Shown here: positions 43,478 through 52,919 of the stretch, in pieces | Position numbering within the stretch: the first letter of the stretch is position 1 | Layout: the number at the start of each line of letters is the position of its first letter | Assembly: GCA_020073565.1 (NCBI GenBank) | Contig: JAIQEY010000025.1 | Span: 1-64,000, forward strand | Reading direction: 5' to 3' | Source: Terriglobia bacterium | GTDB taxonomy: Bacteria; Acidobacteriota; Terriglobia; Terriglobales; Acidobacteriaceae | DNA: 64,000 nt | The notes under the pieces: model-generated | What the model saw: only the letters and a program-made list of their open reading frames with translations | Told to the model about the DNA's origin: nothing | Databases searched by the model: none | Translations under genes and position numbers: made by a program

Positions 43478-45756
43478 CTACTTCAGGCTTCGTAAAATCC
43501 GCTGGGGTGTGAATGGAGCCTCTCGCAACCGAACTCCCACCGCGTCGAACAAGGCATTCGCGATGGCAGCCGGCACGGGTCCGATTGCGGGTTCGCCGGC
43601 GCCCAGCGCCGGCAGTTCCGGACGGTTGATTAGCACAATGTCGACTTCAGGAATCTCCTGGAATGTGAGAACTGGATAACTGCCCCAGTCGAGGCTCCTG
43701 ATGCCCGAGCTATCAAACTGCACTTCTTCCAGCAATGCCCGGCTTATTCCCTGGATAATGTTGCCCTCGATTTGATTCTTCAAGCCGTCCGGATTCACAA
43801 CCAGCCCGCAATCATGCGCGACCGTGATCCGGTTCACGGAAATTCTCCCGTTCGTCTTGTCGACATCGATTTCCGCAATGACGGCAACCATAGTATTGGC
43901 GCGGTCCGCCACCGCCACACCCCGTCCGGAGGCCTTCGACCCCTTCGTAGCGGGCGCTGGCGATGGGCGCGCTTGCCATCCCGCGCGCTGTGCCGCTGCA
44001 CGCAGAACCTCCGTTAGCCTCTTGTTTTCGCCCAGGTAGCGCAAGCGGAATTCGATTGGATCGACTCCCAGTTGCGAGGCGATGTCATCGAGGAAGGTTT
44101 CGCTGGCAAACGTGCGGGCCAAATTCCCGGGCGCCCGCAGATTGCTCGTCCGCAGCGGCGTAGGATCCGGCTGAACCCAAGGGATCAGGGCGGCGACCAC
44201 CTTTTGATTGTCAAACGCGTAGACCTGCCCGCCGCCCTCAATCCCATTTTGAAAGCCTTCGCTGGTTCCTTTCAATCCAACCTGGCGCGAGGCTAACATG
44301 GGATTGCCCATCGCTTCGGTCCACGGAAAGCTTCGATCCTCGAAACTCCATGCCGTCACTTTGCCTTGGCCATCGACGGCGGCACGCACCGTCATGACCT
44401 GCGCCGGTCCTTTCGGCTCCCATCCATGCTCGTCTTCGCGCATCCATTGAACCCGCACGGGCTTCCCCACCGCGCGTGATAGCAAGGCCGCATCCTCAGC
44501 CGCGTCGTCGGATTCGAGCCGTCCATAGCTTCCCGAACCCTCTCGATAAACCACCTGCACACTCCTCTCCGGCAGACCCAAAAGATCGGCGATTCTCTTC
44601 CGCGTGTAGAAAGGTCCCTGGGAGCCGGCCCAAATCGTGGCCTTGTCCGGACGCACATCGGCCACCGCACACGAAGGCCCGAGCATGCCGTGCAGTTGGA
44701 ACGGCCAACGATACGTTGCCTGGAATGTCTTCGCCGCCGTGGCAATCGCCGATTCTGGATTACCACGGTCGACAGCGGTGCGATCTCTGTAGCTCTTCGT
44801 TTTCTTCAGGTAGTCGTACACTTCGTCGGCGTTGGCCGGCAACTTGGTAGTCGGAGCGCTCCAAGTCACCTTCAAGGCTCTGGCTGCCTGAATCGCAGCC
44901 CATTCTGTTTCGGCTACCACCCCGACGAAACCTCCCTCCTGAACCACTTTTCTCACGCCGGAAATGCCGCGAATCGAACTCTCGTCAACGCTCTGAGCTT
45001 TGGAATTCACAACGGGCGGGCGGACCACTCGGCCGTGCAGCATTCCGGGGACTCGAACATCCTGCGTAAAGGCGAATTCGCCGGTGAACTTCCCGGGCAG
45101 ATCCACTCGAAGAACTGATGTACCGACAATCCTGTATCTCTTCGGATCCTTCGCCGGCACTTCCGGTGCCACCTTCATATCCCAGCCCGTGCCAGTCGCC
45201 GTGATCTTCACGTTGAAGTGTCTGCCCCCGATCAGATCCGCGTAGGAAGTCGTTTGGCCAGGTTGCTCAGCAACCTTTATCACGCCATTTTCAACCAACA
45301 ACTTTTCGACAGGCGAACCGAGTTTTGCCGACGCGAGTTTCAGAAGTTCCTGTCGCGCCGCCGCCGCGGCCTGACGCAGCTGCGGCCCTCCCCGCTCCAA
45401 AGTCCTGCTGGCAGCGGTCACCGATTGGTCGATGGTCTTTGCCGTGTCTCCCGAATCCATCTTCACGCGGGTAAATGGAACATCCAGTTCCTCCGCCACG
45501 ATCTGGGCGAGTGCGGTTTCGACTCCCGTACCCAGCTCCACTTTGCTCGTAAAGACAGTAACCGTTCCGTCACGAGCGACTTCCAGCCAGGAATCAAGCA
45601 AGGTTGCTTCCGGCGCAGCGGCAATGCCTTCTGCATTCGCCATCCAAGTCTTTGCTGGCGCAAGAAAGTGGAAGTACACGATCAGCGCTCCCGACTGCTT
45701 CAGGAATCGCCTGTAGAGGAGGAGTCGATTGGCGTGCTAGGAGCTTTTGCGTTCAT
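43478..45756 (-). pseudogene. IorB-type molybdenum hydroxylase large subunit, frameshifted near the start
   Basis: The molybdopterin-binding subunit of an aldehyde oxidase/isoquinoline 1-oxidoreductase-like enzyme. The long frame 43478-45679 (about 733 residues) has IorB-type motifs: VELGTGVETALAQIVAEELD, RPPVVNSKAQSVDESSIRGI, PFQLHGMLGPSCAVADV, REGSGSYGRLESDDAAEDAA and VNPDGLKNQIEGNIIQGISR. The natural start is ATG 45756, overlapping the iorA stop as ATGA; it gives MNAKAPSTPIDSSSTGDS and stops. One frame over, the sequence continues RRFLKQSGALIVYFHFLAPA, a twin-arginine signal. So one base is gained or lost near 45704 and the Tat signal is out of frame. Either a real inactivation or a sequence error. 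Confidence 0.8.
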
Positions 45757-46216
45757 GGCATCTCCTTCGCTGCCCGCTGAATTGCGCGGACAACTCGCAG
45801 ATGACTGCCGCATCGGCAAAGCACATCATCCAACGCCTGCTTGATCTCCGACTCAGAAGGATGGGGGTTCGCGTCGAGCAGGACTTTAGCCGTCATAACG
45901 ATGCCATTCATGCAGAACCCGCACTGCGCCGCTTGCTCTTCAAGAAAGCCTTCTGCAACGGGTGCGGATGAGCAACGCTGCCAAGGCCTTCCAGGGTGGT
46001 GATGCTCCGATCTCGTGCTGCCGAAACCGGCAGATTGCAGGACCGCACTGCCTCCCCTTCCATAATCACCGTGCACGCGCCGCACTGGGAAAGGCCGCAA
46101 CCGAATCGTGGCCCGTTCAGTTCCAAGTCGTTGCGCAGCACATAGAGAAGAGGAACATCAGGATCGGTATCGACGATCCGTGGCTGGCCGTTGACCTTCA
46201 GCGCGATCTTTGCCAT
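45753..46216 (-). pseudogene. IorA-type [2Fe-2S] subunit, frameshifted in the middle
   Basis: From ATG 46216 the frame reads MAKIALKVNGQPRIVDTDPD, then the plant-type cluster GCGLSQCGACTVIMEGEAVRSC and TTLEGLGSVAHPHPLQKAFL. The frame then runs off; one base over it continues EEQAAQCGFCMNGIVMTAKV and LLDANPHPSESEIKQALDDV, LCRCGSHLRVVRAIQRAAKE, the second four-Cys cluster, ending at 45753. A one-base loss near 45933, in TTTCTTG, explains it. Restored, the protein is about 155 residues, normal for this small electron-transfer subunit, which hands electrons from the molybdenum site to a cytochrome. Its stop overlaps the iorB start. Confidence 0.82.
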
Positions 46217-46315
46217 GAGCTAACTCCTCAGGTGTGAGCAGCAACACGGGTGTCTGCAAAGGGTTTTGATTCCTCTGCCCCTAGTTTGGAGACCCAGTCG
46301 AGCAGCCGCACCGCT

Positions 46316-46744
46316 TTAGTTCAACAGCGGAATGCTCTTTGCCGGCGGGGGCTGCGGGATCGATTTCAGAAAAGCGTAAATTTCCTCCAGTTCGGCGTCT
46401 GAAAGCACCTTGCTCGTGTACGGCGGCATCTGTCCCCTGGGCTGCCGGGTATATTCTGTGAATCCGCCGAGCGAAATCGGGGGAGGCCCGAGCCGCGGTC
46501 CCGAAAATCGGGATCCTTGTCCTTCGCGCCCGTGGCACTCATAGCATCCGGAACTGGTGTACAGCTGCTTTCCCTTTTCGACGTTTCCCCGGGCGCTTTC
46601 CGGGGTTGCATTCCTCGCAGGCGCCTGTGCCCCGACTGGCACGCAGAGCACCAGGAACACGATGGCCGCCGCACTGAGCAATGCAAGCCTGACCGCCGCC
46701 GGCAGATTCACTCTGAAAGGATCGCTGCTATCTTGGTTCTTCAC
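46316..46744 (-). CDS. Membrane-anchored or secreted class I cytochrome c
   Basis: 142 residues: hydrophobic signal/anchor (residues 17-40), single haem site CYECH near residue 66-70, and a distal Met in GQMPPYTSK near residue 104, followed by LSDAELEEIYAFLKSIPQPP, the usual last helix. It lies 32 bases downstream of the ThDP enzyme gene and 99 bases upstream of iorA on the same strand. In IorAB-type systems such a cytochrome takes electrons from the Fe-S subunit in the periplasm, so it is the likely electron acceptor here. Confidence 0.9.
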   Translation of the reverse strand: MKNQDSSDPFRVNLPAAVRLALLSAAAIVFLVLCVPVGAQAPARNATPESARGNVEKGKQLYTSSGCYECHGREGQGSRFSGPRLGPPPISLGGFTEYTRQPRGQMPPYTSKVLSDAELEEIYAFLKSIPQPPPAKSIPLLN

Positions 46745-46776
46745 GTCGTTCTCCTAAAAACACCCGGCCGCGTTCT

Positions 46777-48720
46777 CTAGCGCGGCTGCGTGACCACGTC
46801 GACCAGCGCCGGTTCTCCCTGTTCGACAACCGCGATGGCCCGTTGAATCGCCGGCCCTAAGTCCTTCGGATCCGTAATCGGACCCTCGCCGTGCACGCCC
46901 ATACTCTGCGCCAACTTGGCGTAGTCAATCTCGGGCCCGGTGATGGTAGTGCCGATGGTGGCGCGATCAATGCCGCGGTTGTGGCGATCCGCCATGCGCT
47001 GCACGTGCATCAACTCCTGATGCCATCCCCGGTTGTTGTGCATGACGCTCAGCAGCGGAATCTTGTGATGAGCCGATGTCCACAGGATACCGGGCGCATA
47101 CATTAAATCACCATCGCACTGAATCGTAACCGTGAGCCGGCCATGTTCCTTATTCGCGAGCGCCGCACCGAGCGATGCAGGGGCACAGTAGCCGATCCCG
47201 TGACCGCCCGCGCCTCCGATCGACTGATGATGTTTGTCAAACGACCACAACCGCATCGGCCAGTTGCTCACCCACGGAATGGTTTCCGACGCCAGCGTCC
47301 AGTCTTTGTCCTTGATCTGCGCCCACAACTCCGCCGACAACCGCGCCGTGCTGATCGGCCTCGCATCCCATCCATAGGTTGCTTCCGTCCGTGCCTGATC
47401 GAGCGCCTTCTGCCGGGCCGCGGCGAACCCCTTTCCGCGTTCCTCGTAGACTCGCTTGCGATCGTCCGTGAGCAACCGCTTGACCTCCTCAATCAACGAC
47501 GGTAGCGTGGCCTCCCCATCGGCCGCCATCGCAAGGTCGACCTCCGTATAGCGCTGGAAGTCCTGGTAGTTGCTCTTCAGATACAAGTCCGTGGCAGTTA
47601 TGCTGATCAGTTTCACGCCCGGACTCGTCATCAGTTGTGAAGTCCGATGTAATTGCTCCCGGAAGGAATTGATCGTGCCCCAAAAGTCCGTGAGCTCCAG
47701 ACCTAAAATCACATCGGCATTCCCGATGAGTCCCATTACCCGTTCCGACTGGTTCAGCGGGTGTCGCGAGGGAAAATTCATACGCGCTCCCTGATCAATC
47801 ACCGGTGCTTGCAGCGTTTCCGAGAGTTCGACCAGGAGCGCAACGCCTGCCGGCGTGCGCGCCATGCGATCCGCGATGATGAGCGGATTTTCCGCCGCCA
47901 CCAGCAGTCGCGCCGCTTCTTTGACCGAGCCCGAATCTCCCTGCGGAGGAGTTGGCACAGTAAGCTTCGGAACGCGCAGCCTGGTCCGGTCTTCGATTTC
48001 TCGTTCCTGCAGTTCGCTGTCGACCACCAGCAGCACCGGTTCAAACGGAGGCGTCACGGCAAGCTTGTAGGCGCGCACTGCGGATTCCGCATAATGAGGG
48101 AGCGAGACCGGCATGTCGTCCCACTTCACGAAGTCTCGAACCAGAGCTGCCGCGTCCTGCACGCTGTGGTCCCACTCTGGACCGGGACGACGGAAAGTCG
48201 CGTCCAGCATATTTCCCATGGTCATGTAGATCGGCACCCGGTCGCAGAAAGCGTTGTAGATCGCCATCGACGCATGTTGCAGTCCGACGGTTCCGTGCAG
48301 GAAAACTCCCATCGGCTTGCCTTCGATCTTCGAGTAGCCATGCGCCATGCCAACTGCCGATTCTTCGTGACAGCAAGTGATGAACTCCGGGTTCTTGTTC
48401 CCTCCGTAATTGATGACCGATTCATGCAAGCCGCGGTAGCTTGATCCCGGATTCGCAGCGATGTATTCGATGCCCAGGGACTTGATGACATCGACCATGA
48501 AGTCAGCCCCGGGGCGATCCGTAGTCAGGACCTCTGCCGTAGCCGGGTTGCCGGTCTCCGCTTCTTTCGACATGGGTGGAGGACCGCTCTTTGCTTGCGA
48601 CTTGGAAGTTTGCGCGGCCACCGGCGCCGCGCTCGTAGCCAGCACTGCCACCCCGGCAGCGGAGCCCTTGAGGAAAACCCGACGGTTGACGGAATCCTTC
48701 TTCGACTTCGCCAATTGCAT
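46777..48720 (-). CDS. Tat-exported ThDP-dependent enzyme (acetolactate synthase / benzoylformate decarboxylase fold)
   Basis: About 647 residues. The N-terminus has a twin-arginine signal: NRRVFLKGSAAGVAVLATSA at residues 12-31, then AAQ. Three ThDP-enzyme domains follow: pyrimidine-binding with the catalytic Glu in CCHEESAVGMAHGYS near 120, a central domain, and the ThDP-binding domain with GIGYCAPASLGAALANKEHG and CDGDLMYAPGILWTSAHHKI to MHNN near 530-560. Such enzymes cleave or form bonds next to a carbonyl, often decarboxylating 2-oxo acids to aldehydes. Export of a ThDP enzyme is uncommon. ATG 48720 follows GAGGGGG; the longer start at 48744 is less likely. It heads the minus-strand operon with cytochrome c and IorAB. 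Confidence 0.88.
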   Translation of the reverse strand: MQLAKSKKDSVNRRVFLKGSAAGVAVLATSAAPVAAQTSKSQAKSGPPPMSKEAETGNPATAEVLTTDRPGADFMVDVIKSLGIEYIAANPGSSYRGLHESVINYGGNKNPEFITCCHEESAVGMAHGYSKIEGKPMGVFLHGTVGLQHASMAIYNAFCDRVPIYMTMGNMLDATFRRPGPEWDHSVQDAAALVRDFVKWDDMPVSLPHYAESAVRAYKLAVTPPFEPVLLVVDSELQEREIEDRTRLRVPKLTVPTPPQGDSGSVKEAARLLVAAENPLIIADRMARTPAGVALLVELSETLQAPVIDQGARMNFPSRHPLNQSERVMGLIGNADVILGLELTDFWGTINSFREQLHRTSQLMTSPGVKLISITATDLYLKSNYQDFQRYTEVDLAMAADGEATLPSLIEEVKRLLTDDRKRVYEERGKGFAAARQKALDQARTEATYGWDARPISTARLSAELWAQIKDKDWTLASETIPWVSNWPMRLWSFDKHHQSIGGAGGHGIGYCAPASLGAALANKEHGRLTVTIQCDGDLMYAPGILWTSAHHKIPLLSVMHNNRGWHQELMHVQRMADRHNRGIDRATIGTTITGPEIDYAKLAQSMGVHGEGPITDPKDLGPAIQRAIAVVEQGEPALVDVVTQPR

Positions 48721-48744
48721 TACCCCCTCAAATCGTGGCGACAA

Positions 48745-49142
48745 TTTTCTTGCGCTCCGAAATCAGTTGCGATCTCTCATCGGCGTAAAGGCGCTAGCAG
48801 CGGGGCATTTCCCGAAGAATTGGAAGGTGCGGAGAATTCCCCGCCGCTGGACGTATCTGCCAGCCGCGCAGGGCTGACTGCTCCGCTGGCTTCAACCCTG
48901 TCCGTGTTGCATGCTGATTTGGGGAAAGCGCACAAGCCAGGTGGCGATATTCGCACAGGTGTACGGATCTAGCAAGATATGAGATTTCGCTTGACGATCA
49001 AGGGCTCAACAGAGTAGTTTCACGCCCTAATTAGTGATCATCGCTCAGTAGAGCAGCTCCCCTGTGATCCCCTGCGCCGTTGTGGTGCAAAGCGATTTGC
49101 CCCAGGGTACTGCACAAAGGATAGGGGCGAGCCAGGGAGCCT
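48745..49142. other. Divergent intergenic region, promoters not resolved
   Basis: About 400 bases between the divergent ThDP-enzyme and decarboxylase-like genes, without coding sequence. It must hold both promoters. TTGACG at 48991 is a possible -35 box but no good -10 follows, and no TGGT-N3-ACCA site was found here. Confidence 0.5.
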
Positions 49143-50135
49143 ATGGGCAAACTAAGACTGTCATTGGCGTGTTGGAACTACGATCGCGTCCGGGGATTGC
49201 TGGAAGGCCGTATCCCCGTCGATGGAATTGACCTGACGTTCCTTAACCTGCCGGTGGAAGAGACCTTCTTTCGCATGTTGCGGCATCACGAGTTCGATGC
49301 CGCCGAAATGTCACTGTCGTCCTACGTTCTCTCCCTCTTCTCGGAGAATCCACCGTTCATTGCGATTCCCGTCTTCCCTTCGCGCTTTTTCCGGCACTCC
49401 TGCATTTACATCAACCGCAACAGCGGGATCCGCGAGCCCAAAGACCTGATCGGGAAGCGCGTGGGCACTCCCGAGTACCAGATGACAGCCGGTGTGTGGA
49501 TCCGGGGCATCCTCAACGACGAGTACAGCGTTCCCGTCAGCAGCGTGAAGTACTTCAACGGAGGAGAAGAAGAACCCGGCCGTCACGAGAAGCTCAAACT
49601 TTCCCTGCCGCCGGAATTTCATCTCGAGCCCATCCCCGAGACCAAGACCCTGTCCGCCATGTTGGATGCGGGCGAAATTGACGCTCTCTACACCGCGCGC
49701 ATGCCCTCCACGTTCACCCGTGGATCGGGAACGGTGAAGCGGTTGTTCGACGACTACCAAGCGGTCGAGCGCGAATACTATCTCCGCAGCAAGATTTTTC
49801 CGATCATGCATACGCTCGTGATCCGCCGTGAAGTCTACGACAAATATCCTTGGATCGCTCAGTCCCTCTACAAAGCATTCGTCTATGCGCAGCGCGAGGT
49901 TTATCAGGACCTCTATCAGACCGCCGCGCTCAAATACATGTTGCCGTGGCTTATTCGGCACGTGGAGGACACGCGTGCGCTCATGGGCCAGGACTTCTGG
50001 CCCTACGGGTTCGAGCCCAATCTCCTGACGCTGAGCACATTTCTTCGCTACTCCCACGAGCAGGGACTCGCCAAACGTCTGCTCAAGCCTACGGATCTGT
50101 TTGCTGCCGAGTCGCTGGAGTCATTCAAAATCTAG
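49143..50135 (+). CDS. 4,5-dihydroxyphthalate decarboxylase-like protein (periplasmic-binding fold)
   Basis: A 330-residue cytosolic-looking protein without a signal peptide. It reads like the Pht5 group: LSLACWNYDRVRGLLEGRIP, PVEETFFRMLRHHEFDAAEM, SRFFRHSCIYINRNSGIREP, GKRVGTPEYQMTAGVWIRGI. The length equals that of Pht5, which decarboxylates 4,5-dihydroxyphthalate, and the fold is that of type II solute-binding proteins. So it may be an enzyme removing CO2 from an aromatic diacid, or a binding protein. GGGAG precedes the start. It leads a plus-strand group with the permease 39 bases downstream. Confidence 0.85.
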   Translation: MGKLRLSLACWNYDRVRGLLEGRIPVDGIDLTFLNLPVEETFFRMLRHHEFDAAEMSLSSYVLSLFSENPPFIAIPVFPSRFFRHSCIYINRNSGIREPKDLIGKRVGTPEYQMTAGVWIRGILNDEYSVPVSSVKYFNGGEEEPGRHEKLKLSLPPEFHLEPIPETKTLSAMLDAGEIDALYTARMPSTFTRGSGTVKRLFDDYQAVEREYYLRSKIFPIMHTLVIRREVYDKYPWIAQSLYKAFVYAQREVYQDLYQTAALKYMLPWLIRHVEDTRALMGQDFWPYGFEPNLLTLSTFLRYSHEQGLAKRLLKPTDLFAAESLESFKI

Positions 50136-50174
50136 AAGAGCATCCGCTCAATGCTGAAGTGGAAAGGAATTTTC

Positions 50175-51713
50175 ATGTCGGCGGAAAACGCAGGTCGCTG
50201 GTGGACGCTGGGAAGAGGCGACATCGACGCTACCGTTGCCCAGGTTGGCTTCAACCTTGCGCAGATGATTATTCCGGTCTTCCTGCTCGCTCCAATCGGC
50301 ATCCCGCTGGCCTTCAGCATCGACCACCTCGTCCCCGGCTACGCGCTGGGATTTCTGCTCGGCTCGCTCGGATTGACCTTCCTGGCAGTGCGTTTGAGAC
50401 GCCGCGAGGGCCGGGCAGACGTAACTGCTCATGTCTACGGAAACAACGTTCCCGCGATCATCGCCTACGCCCTATCCATCGTGCTCCCCGTCTACCTGCA
50501 AACGAATGATGCGGTCGCAGCGTGGCAGACCGGGGCCGCGGCGGTCGTATGGACCGGAATCATCAAGCTGGCTGCCGCGCCCTTTGCCAGCATGTTTCGG
50601 CGCTTCATCCCGATCCCGGCCTCCATGACAGTTTTTGGCGCCGCCATGTACAGCTACCTGGCACTCGTGCTGCTGCAGCGTTTATTCGATCAACCCCTAA
50701 TCGGGATTGTGGCGCTCTCGATCGTTGCCGTGAGTGTCCTCGGGAACGTTCCTATCACGCGCTTGCGCATACCGCCTTTCATTGTTGCGTGGACGGTCCC
50801 CTTGTTCGTCGGCTGGCTGATCGGCTACGTGCACCCAGTGTGGCAGGGCGCATCCGTACGGCTGCCTTTCGTAGCTGCACTGGGCCCATTACGAAGTTTG
50901 GCGCTCGCCGTGCCCTATTTATCCGTCATTGCGCCGATCGCGATCTATCAGATCCTGCAGGATATTGCTGCGGTGGAAGGCGCGTCCGCTGCCGCGGACA
51001 ACTATGATGCGCGCAGTGTCGTGGCCTGTGACGCATTGGCGACGCTCCTCTGCGGCGCTGCTGGAAGCGTAGTGACTCCCGTGGTGTACGCGCTGCATCC
51101 GCCTTACAAGGCGATGGGAGCGCGGATCGGCTTTGCACTTTGGACACCGATCATTCTGCTGTTGGTCGTTGCCAGCGGCCTGACGCTTTTCATCGCACAG
51201 CTGTTTCCGTGGCCGATCCTGGCCGCGATGATTGCCTACGTGTCGGTCGGTGTTGGCATGGCCACCCTGCGGCGCGTGGATCGCAAGTACCTCAGCGCCG
51301 TGCTGCTGGGCTTCGTTCTACCCGCCGGTGCCGTCGTCGCCGCGGCCGTTAATTCCGCCTTGCCTGCTCTGAAACTCTCCGCCGCGAATCCTGATGTTCA
51401 AAGTGTCTTAAACCGCTCGATCTACTGGTCGTCCGTCCAGGGGCTGGGCAGTGGGTTTCTTTTCCTCGTGCTGGTCGTGACCGCGCTGATCACGGAAGTG
51501 ATCGACCGCAATTTTGCAAGAGCCAGCTGGTGGTGTCTGGCCGCAGCGGTGTTCTCCTGGTTGGGGCTGATGCATTCTCCCATCTTCCGCTGGGGAGCCC
51601 AGCCAATCTATGCTGAGGGCTGGATCGCGGCTGCCGTCATCGTCTACTCCGCACGCTGGTGGAGAGGCGACCTGCCCGACACGAAGGCAACCGAGCCGGC
51701 TCGAGTTGCCTAG
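50175..51713 (+). CDS. Multi-pass permease, NCS2/xanthine-uracil-permease-like
   Basis: About 512 residues with twelve to fourteen hydrophobic segments. Features such as NLAQMIIPVFLLAPIGIPLA, the two half-repeats and the polar helix AIYQILQDIAAVEGASAAAD (near residue 270) with AEGA-like charged positions resemble nucleobase:cation and related symporters, including putative xanthine/uracil permeases. Substrate would be a small heterocycle, purine-like or aromatic acid. The ATG at 50175 has AAAGGA 8 bases upstream and is preferred over 50151. It lies 39 bases after the decarboxylase-like gene. Confidence 0.75.
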   Translation: MSAENAGRWWTLGRGDIDATVAQVGFNLAQMIIPVFLLAPIGIPLAFSIDHLVPGYALGFLLGSLGLTFLAVRLRRREGRADVTAHVYGNNVPAIIAYALSIVLPVYLQTNDAVAAWQTGAAAVVWTGIIKLAAAPFASMFRRFIPIPASMTVFGAAMYSYLALVLLQRLFDQPLIGIVALSIVAVSVLGNVPITRLRIPPFIVAWTVPLFVGWLIGYVHPVWQGASVRLPFVAALGPLRSLALAVPYLSVIAPIAIYQILQDIAAVEGASAAADNYDARSVVACDALATLLCGAAGSVVTPVVYALHPPYKAMGARIGFALWTPIILLLVVASGLTLFIAQLFPWPILAAMIAYVSVGVGMATLRRVDRKYLSAVLLGFVLPAGAVVAAAVNSALPALKLSAANPDVQSVLNRSIYWSSVQGLGSGFLFLVLVVTALITEVIDRNFARASWWCLAAAVFSWLGLMHSPIFRWGAQPIYAEGWIAAAVIVYSARWWRGDLPDTKATEPARVA

Positions 51714-51765
51714 AGAGGTGGAGTTTCATTCTCGGAGCGTAAGTCTTCATTCGGAGCGCAAACCG

Positions 51766-52875
51766 ATGCAATTTCCAGTTCACAAGAGATGGCCTTTGCA
51801 CGAATTCTCATCCGATCGCACACGGAAGAAGCTGAACAGACGTGATCGCGGCGTTGCGGTGTTCCGGAGTATTTGGCTCGTTCTGGGTAAGGTCGTCATG
51901 GCCGCCCTGGTAAGCGCACAAACGAGTCCGGCAACTCAGAAGTCGCAGCCGCTCGTGCTGACCGGCGCGATCCCGCTCGCAGGCGTACAAGGACGCATTG
52001 ATCATTTGGGTGTTGATACGAAAGGCCACCTCTTTATTTCTGCCCTCGGCAACAATACCGAGGAAGTCCTTGACCTCACAGCTGGAAGAGCGATGCGCAG
52101 CCTCAACGTGCCCCGGCCGCAAGGCGTCGTGTACGCTCCGGCATCGAACGAACTGTTTGTCGGAAGCGACGAAGGCAAGCTGTATATATACAGCGGGGAC
52201 TCGCTGGAGCTCATCACTTCGATCGATTTTGGCGACGACGTCGACAACCTTCGCTATGATGCCATTCACAAGCAGGTCTACGTCGGCTATGGCGACGAGG
52301 AAGCAGGCGCTATCGCGGTCGTCGATGCGATCACCAACAAGCGTCTGGATGCGGACTACAAGCTGGGCGCCCATCCCGAGTCGTTCCAATTGGAGGTGTC
52401 CGGGCCAAATATCTACGTCAATTTGCCAGACCTGAAACAGATCGCCGTCATCAATCGCAGTACGCGCAAGATCACGCGATGGCCCCTGGCTCTTGAAAGC
52501 AACTTCCCCATGGCCCTGAATGAGACCGACTACCGGCTCTTCGTCATCACGCACGCGCCGCCTCGTCTGGTTGTATTCGACACGAGCACCGGGGAACAGC
52601 TGGCTGTGCTTCCCTGCGTTCAGAACTCAGACGATATCTTCTACGATTCCGCACGCAAGCGCATCTACATTCCCGGTGGGGAAGGATCCATCGACGTCTT
52701 CCAACAGCAAGATGCGAGCCACTACAACCACATCGCGAGCGTCCCTTCCGCAGTCGGCGCACGGACGGGTGGATATTTTGGGAAGGGTAAAAAGGGTTTC
52801 GAAGTTCTCTATGTAGCGGTTCCGGCTCGTGCCGATCACGGAGCCGAGGTATTGATCTATACCGTCCAGGACTGA
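51766..52875 (+). CDS. Secreted YncE-like beta-propeller protein
   Basis: About 369 residues. The N-terminus has a membrane segment (residues 31-50, RSIWLVLGKVVMAALVSAQT), so it is probably exported. The rest is a seven-bladed YVTN-type propeller with repeats such as LGVDTKGHLFISALGNNTEE, VYAPASNELFVGSDEGKLYI, IHKQVYVGYGDEEAGAIAVV and DSARKRIYIPGGEGSIDVFQ. Such proteins bind ligands or redox partners in the periplasm. ATG 51766 is chosen as the first ATG after the permease gene; a longer frame overlapping the permease is not supported. Confidence 0.82.
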   Translation: MQFPVHKRWPLHEFSSDRTRKKLNRRDRGVAVFRSIWLVLGKVVMAALVSAQTSPATQKSQPLVLTGAIPLAGVQGRIDHLGVDTKGHLFISALGNNTEEVLDLTAGRAMRSLNVPRPQGVVYAPASNELFVGSDEGKLYIYSGDSLELITSIDFGDDVDNLRYDAIHKQVYVGYGDEEAGAIAVVDAITNKRLDADYKLGAHPESFQLEVSGPNIYVNLPDLKQIAVINRSTRKITRWPLALESNFPMALNETDYRLFVITHAPPRLVVFDTSTGEQLAVLPCVQNSDDIFYDSARKRIYIPGGEGSIDVFQQQDASHYNHIASVPSAVGARTGGYFGKGKKGFEVLYVAVPARADHGAEVLIYTVQD

Positions 52876-52896
52876 GAGCGCAAGCTTTGCATCTTT

Positions 52897-52919
52897 GGAA
52901 ATGCTCCCATCGCATTTCC
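52897..52919 (+). terminator. Perfect 8-bp hairpin after the YncE-like gene
   Basis: GGAAATGC (52897-52904) pairs with GCATTTCC (52912-52919) over a 7-base loop, 22 bases after the stop. There is no T-run, so termination efficiency is doubtful. Confidence 0.4.

Noticed and set aside
51610..51765. Longer N-terminus for the YncE-like protein
   Set aside because: It would overlap the permease gene and adds a non-signal Arg/Ser-rich stretch; ATG 51766 is better.
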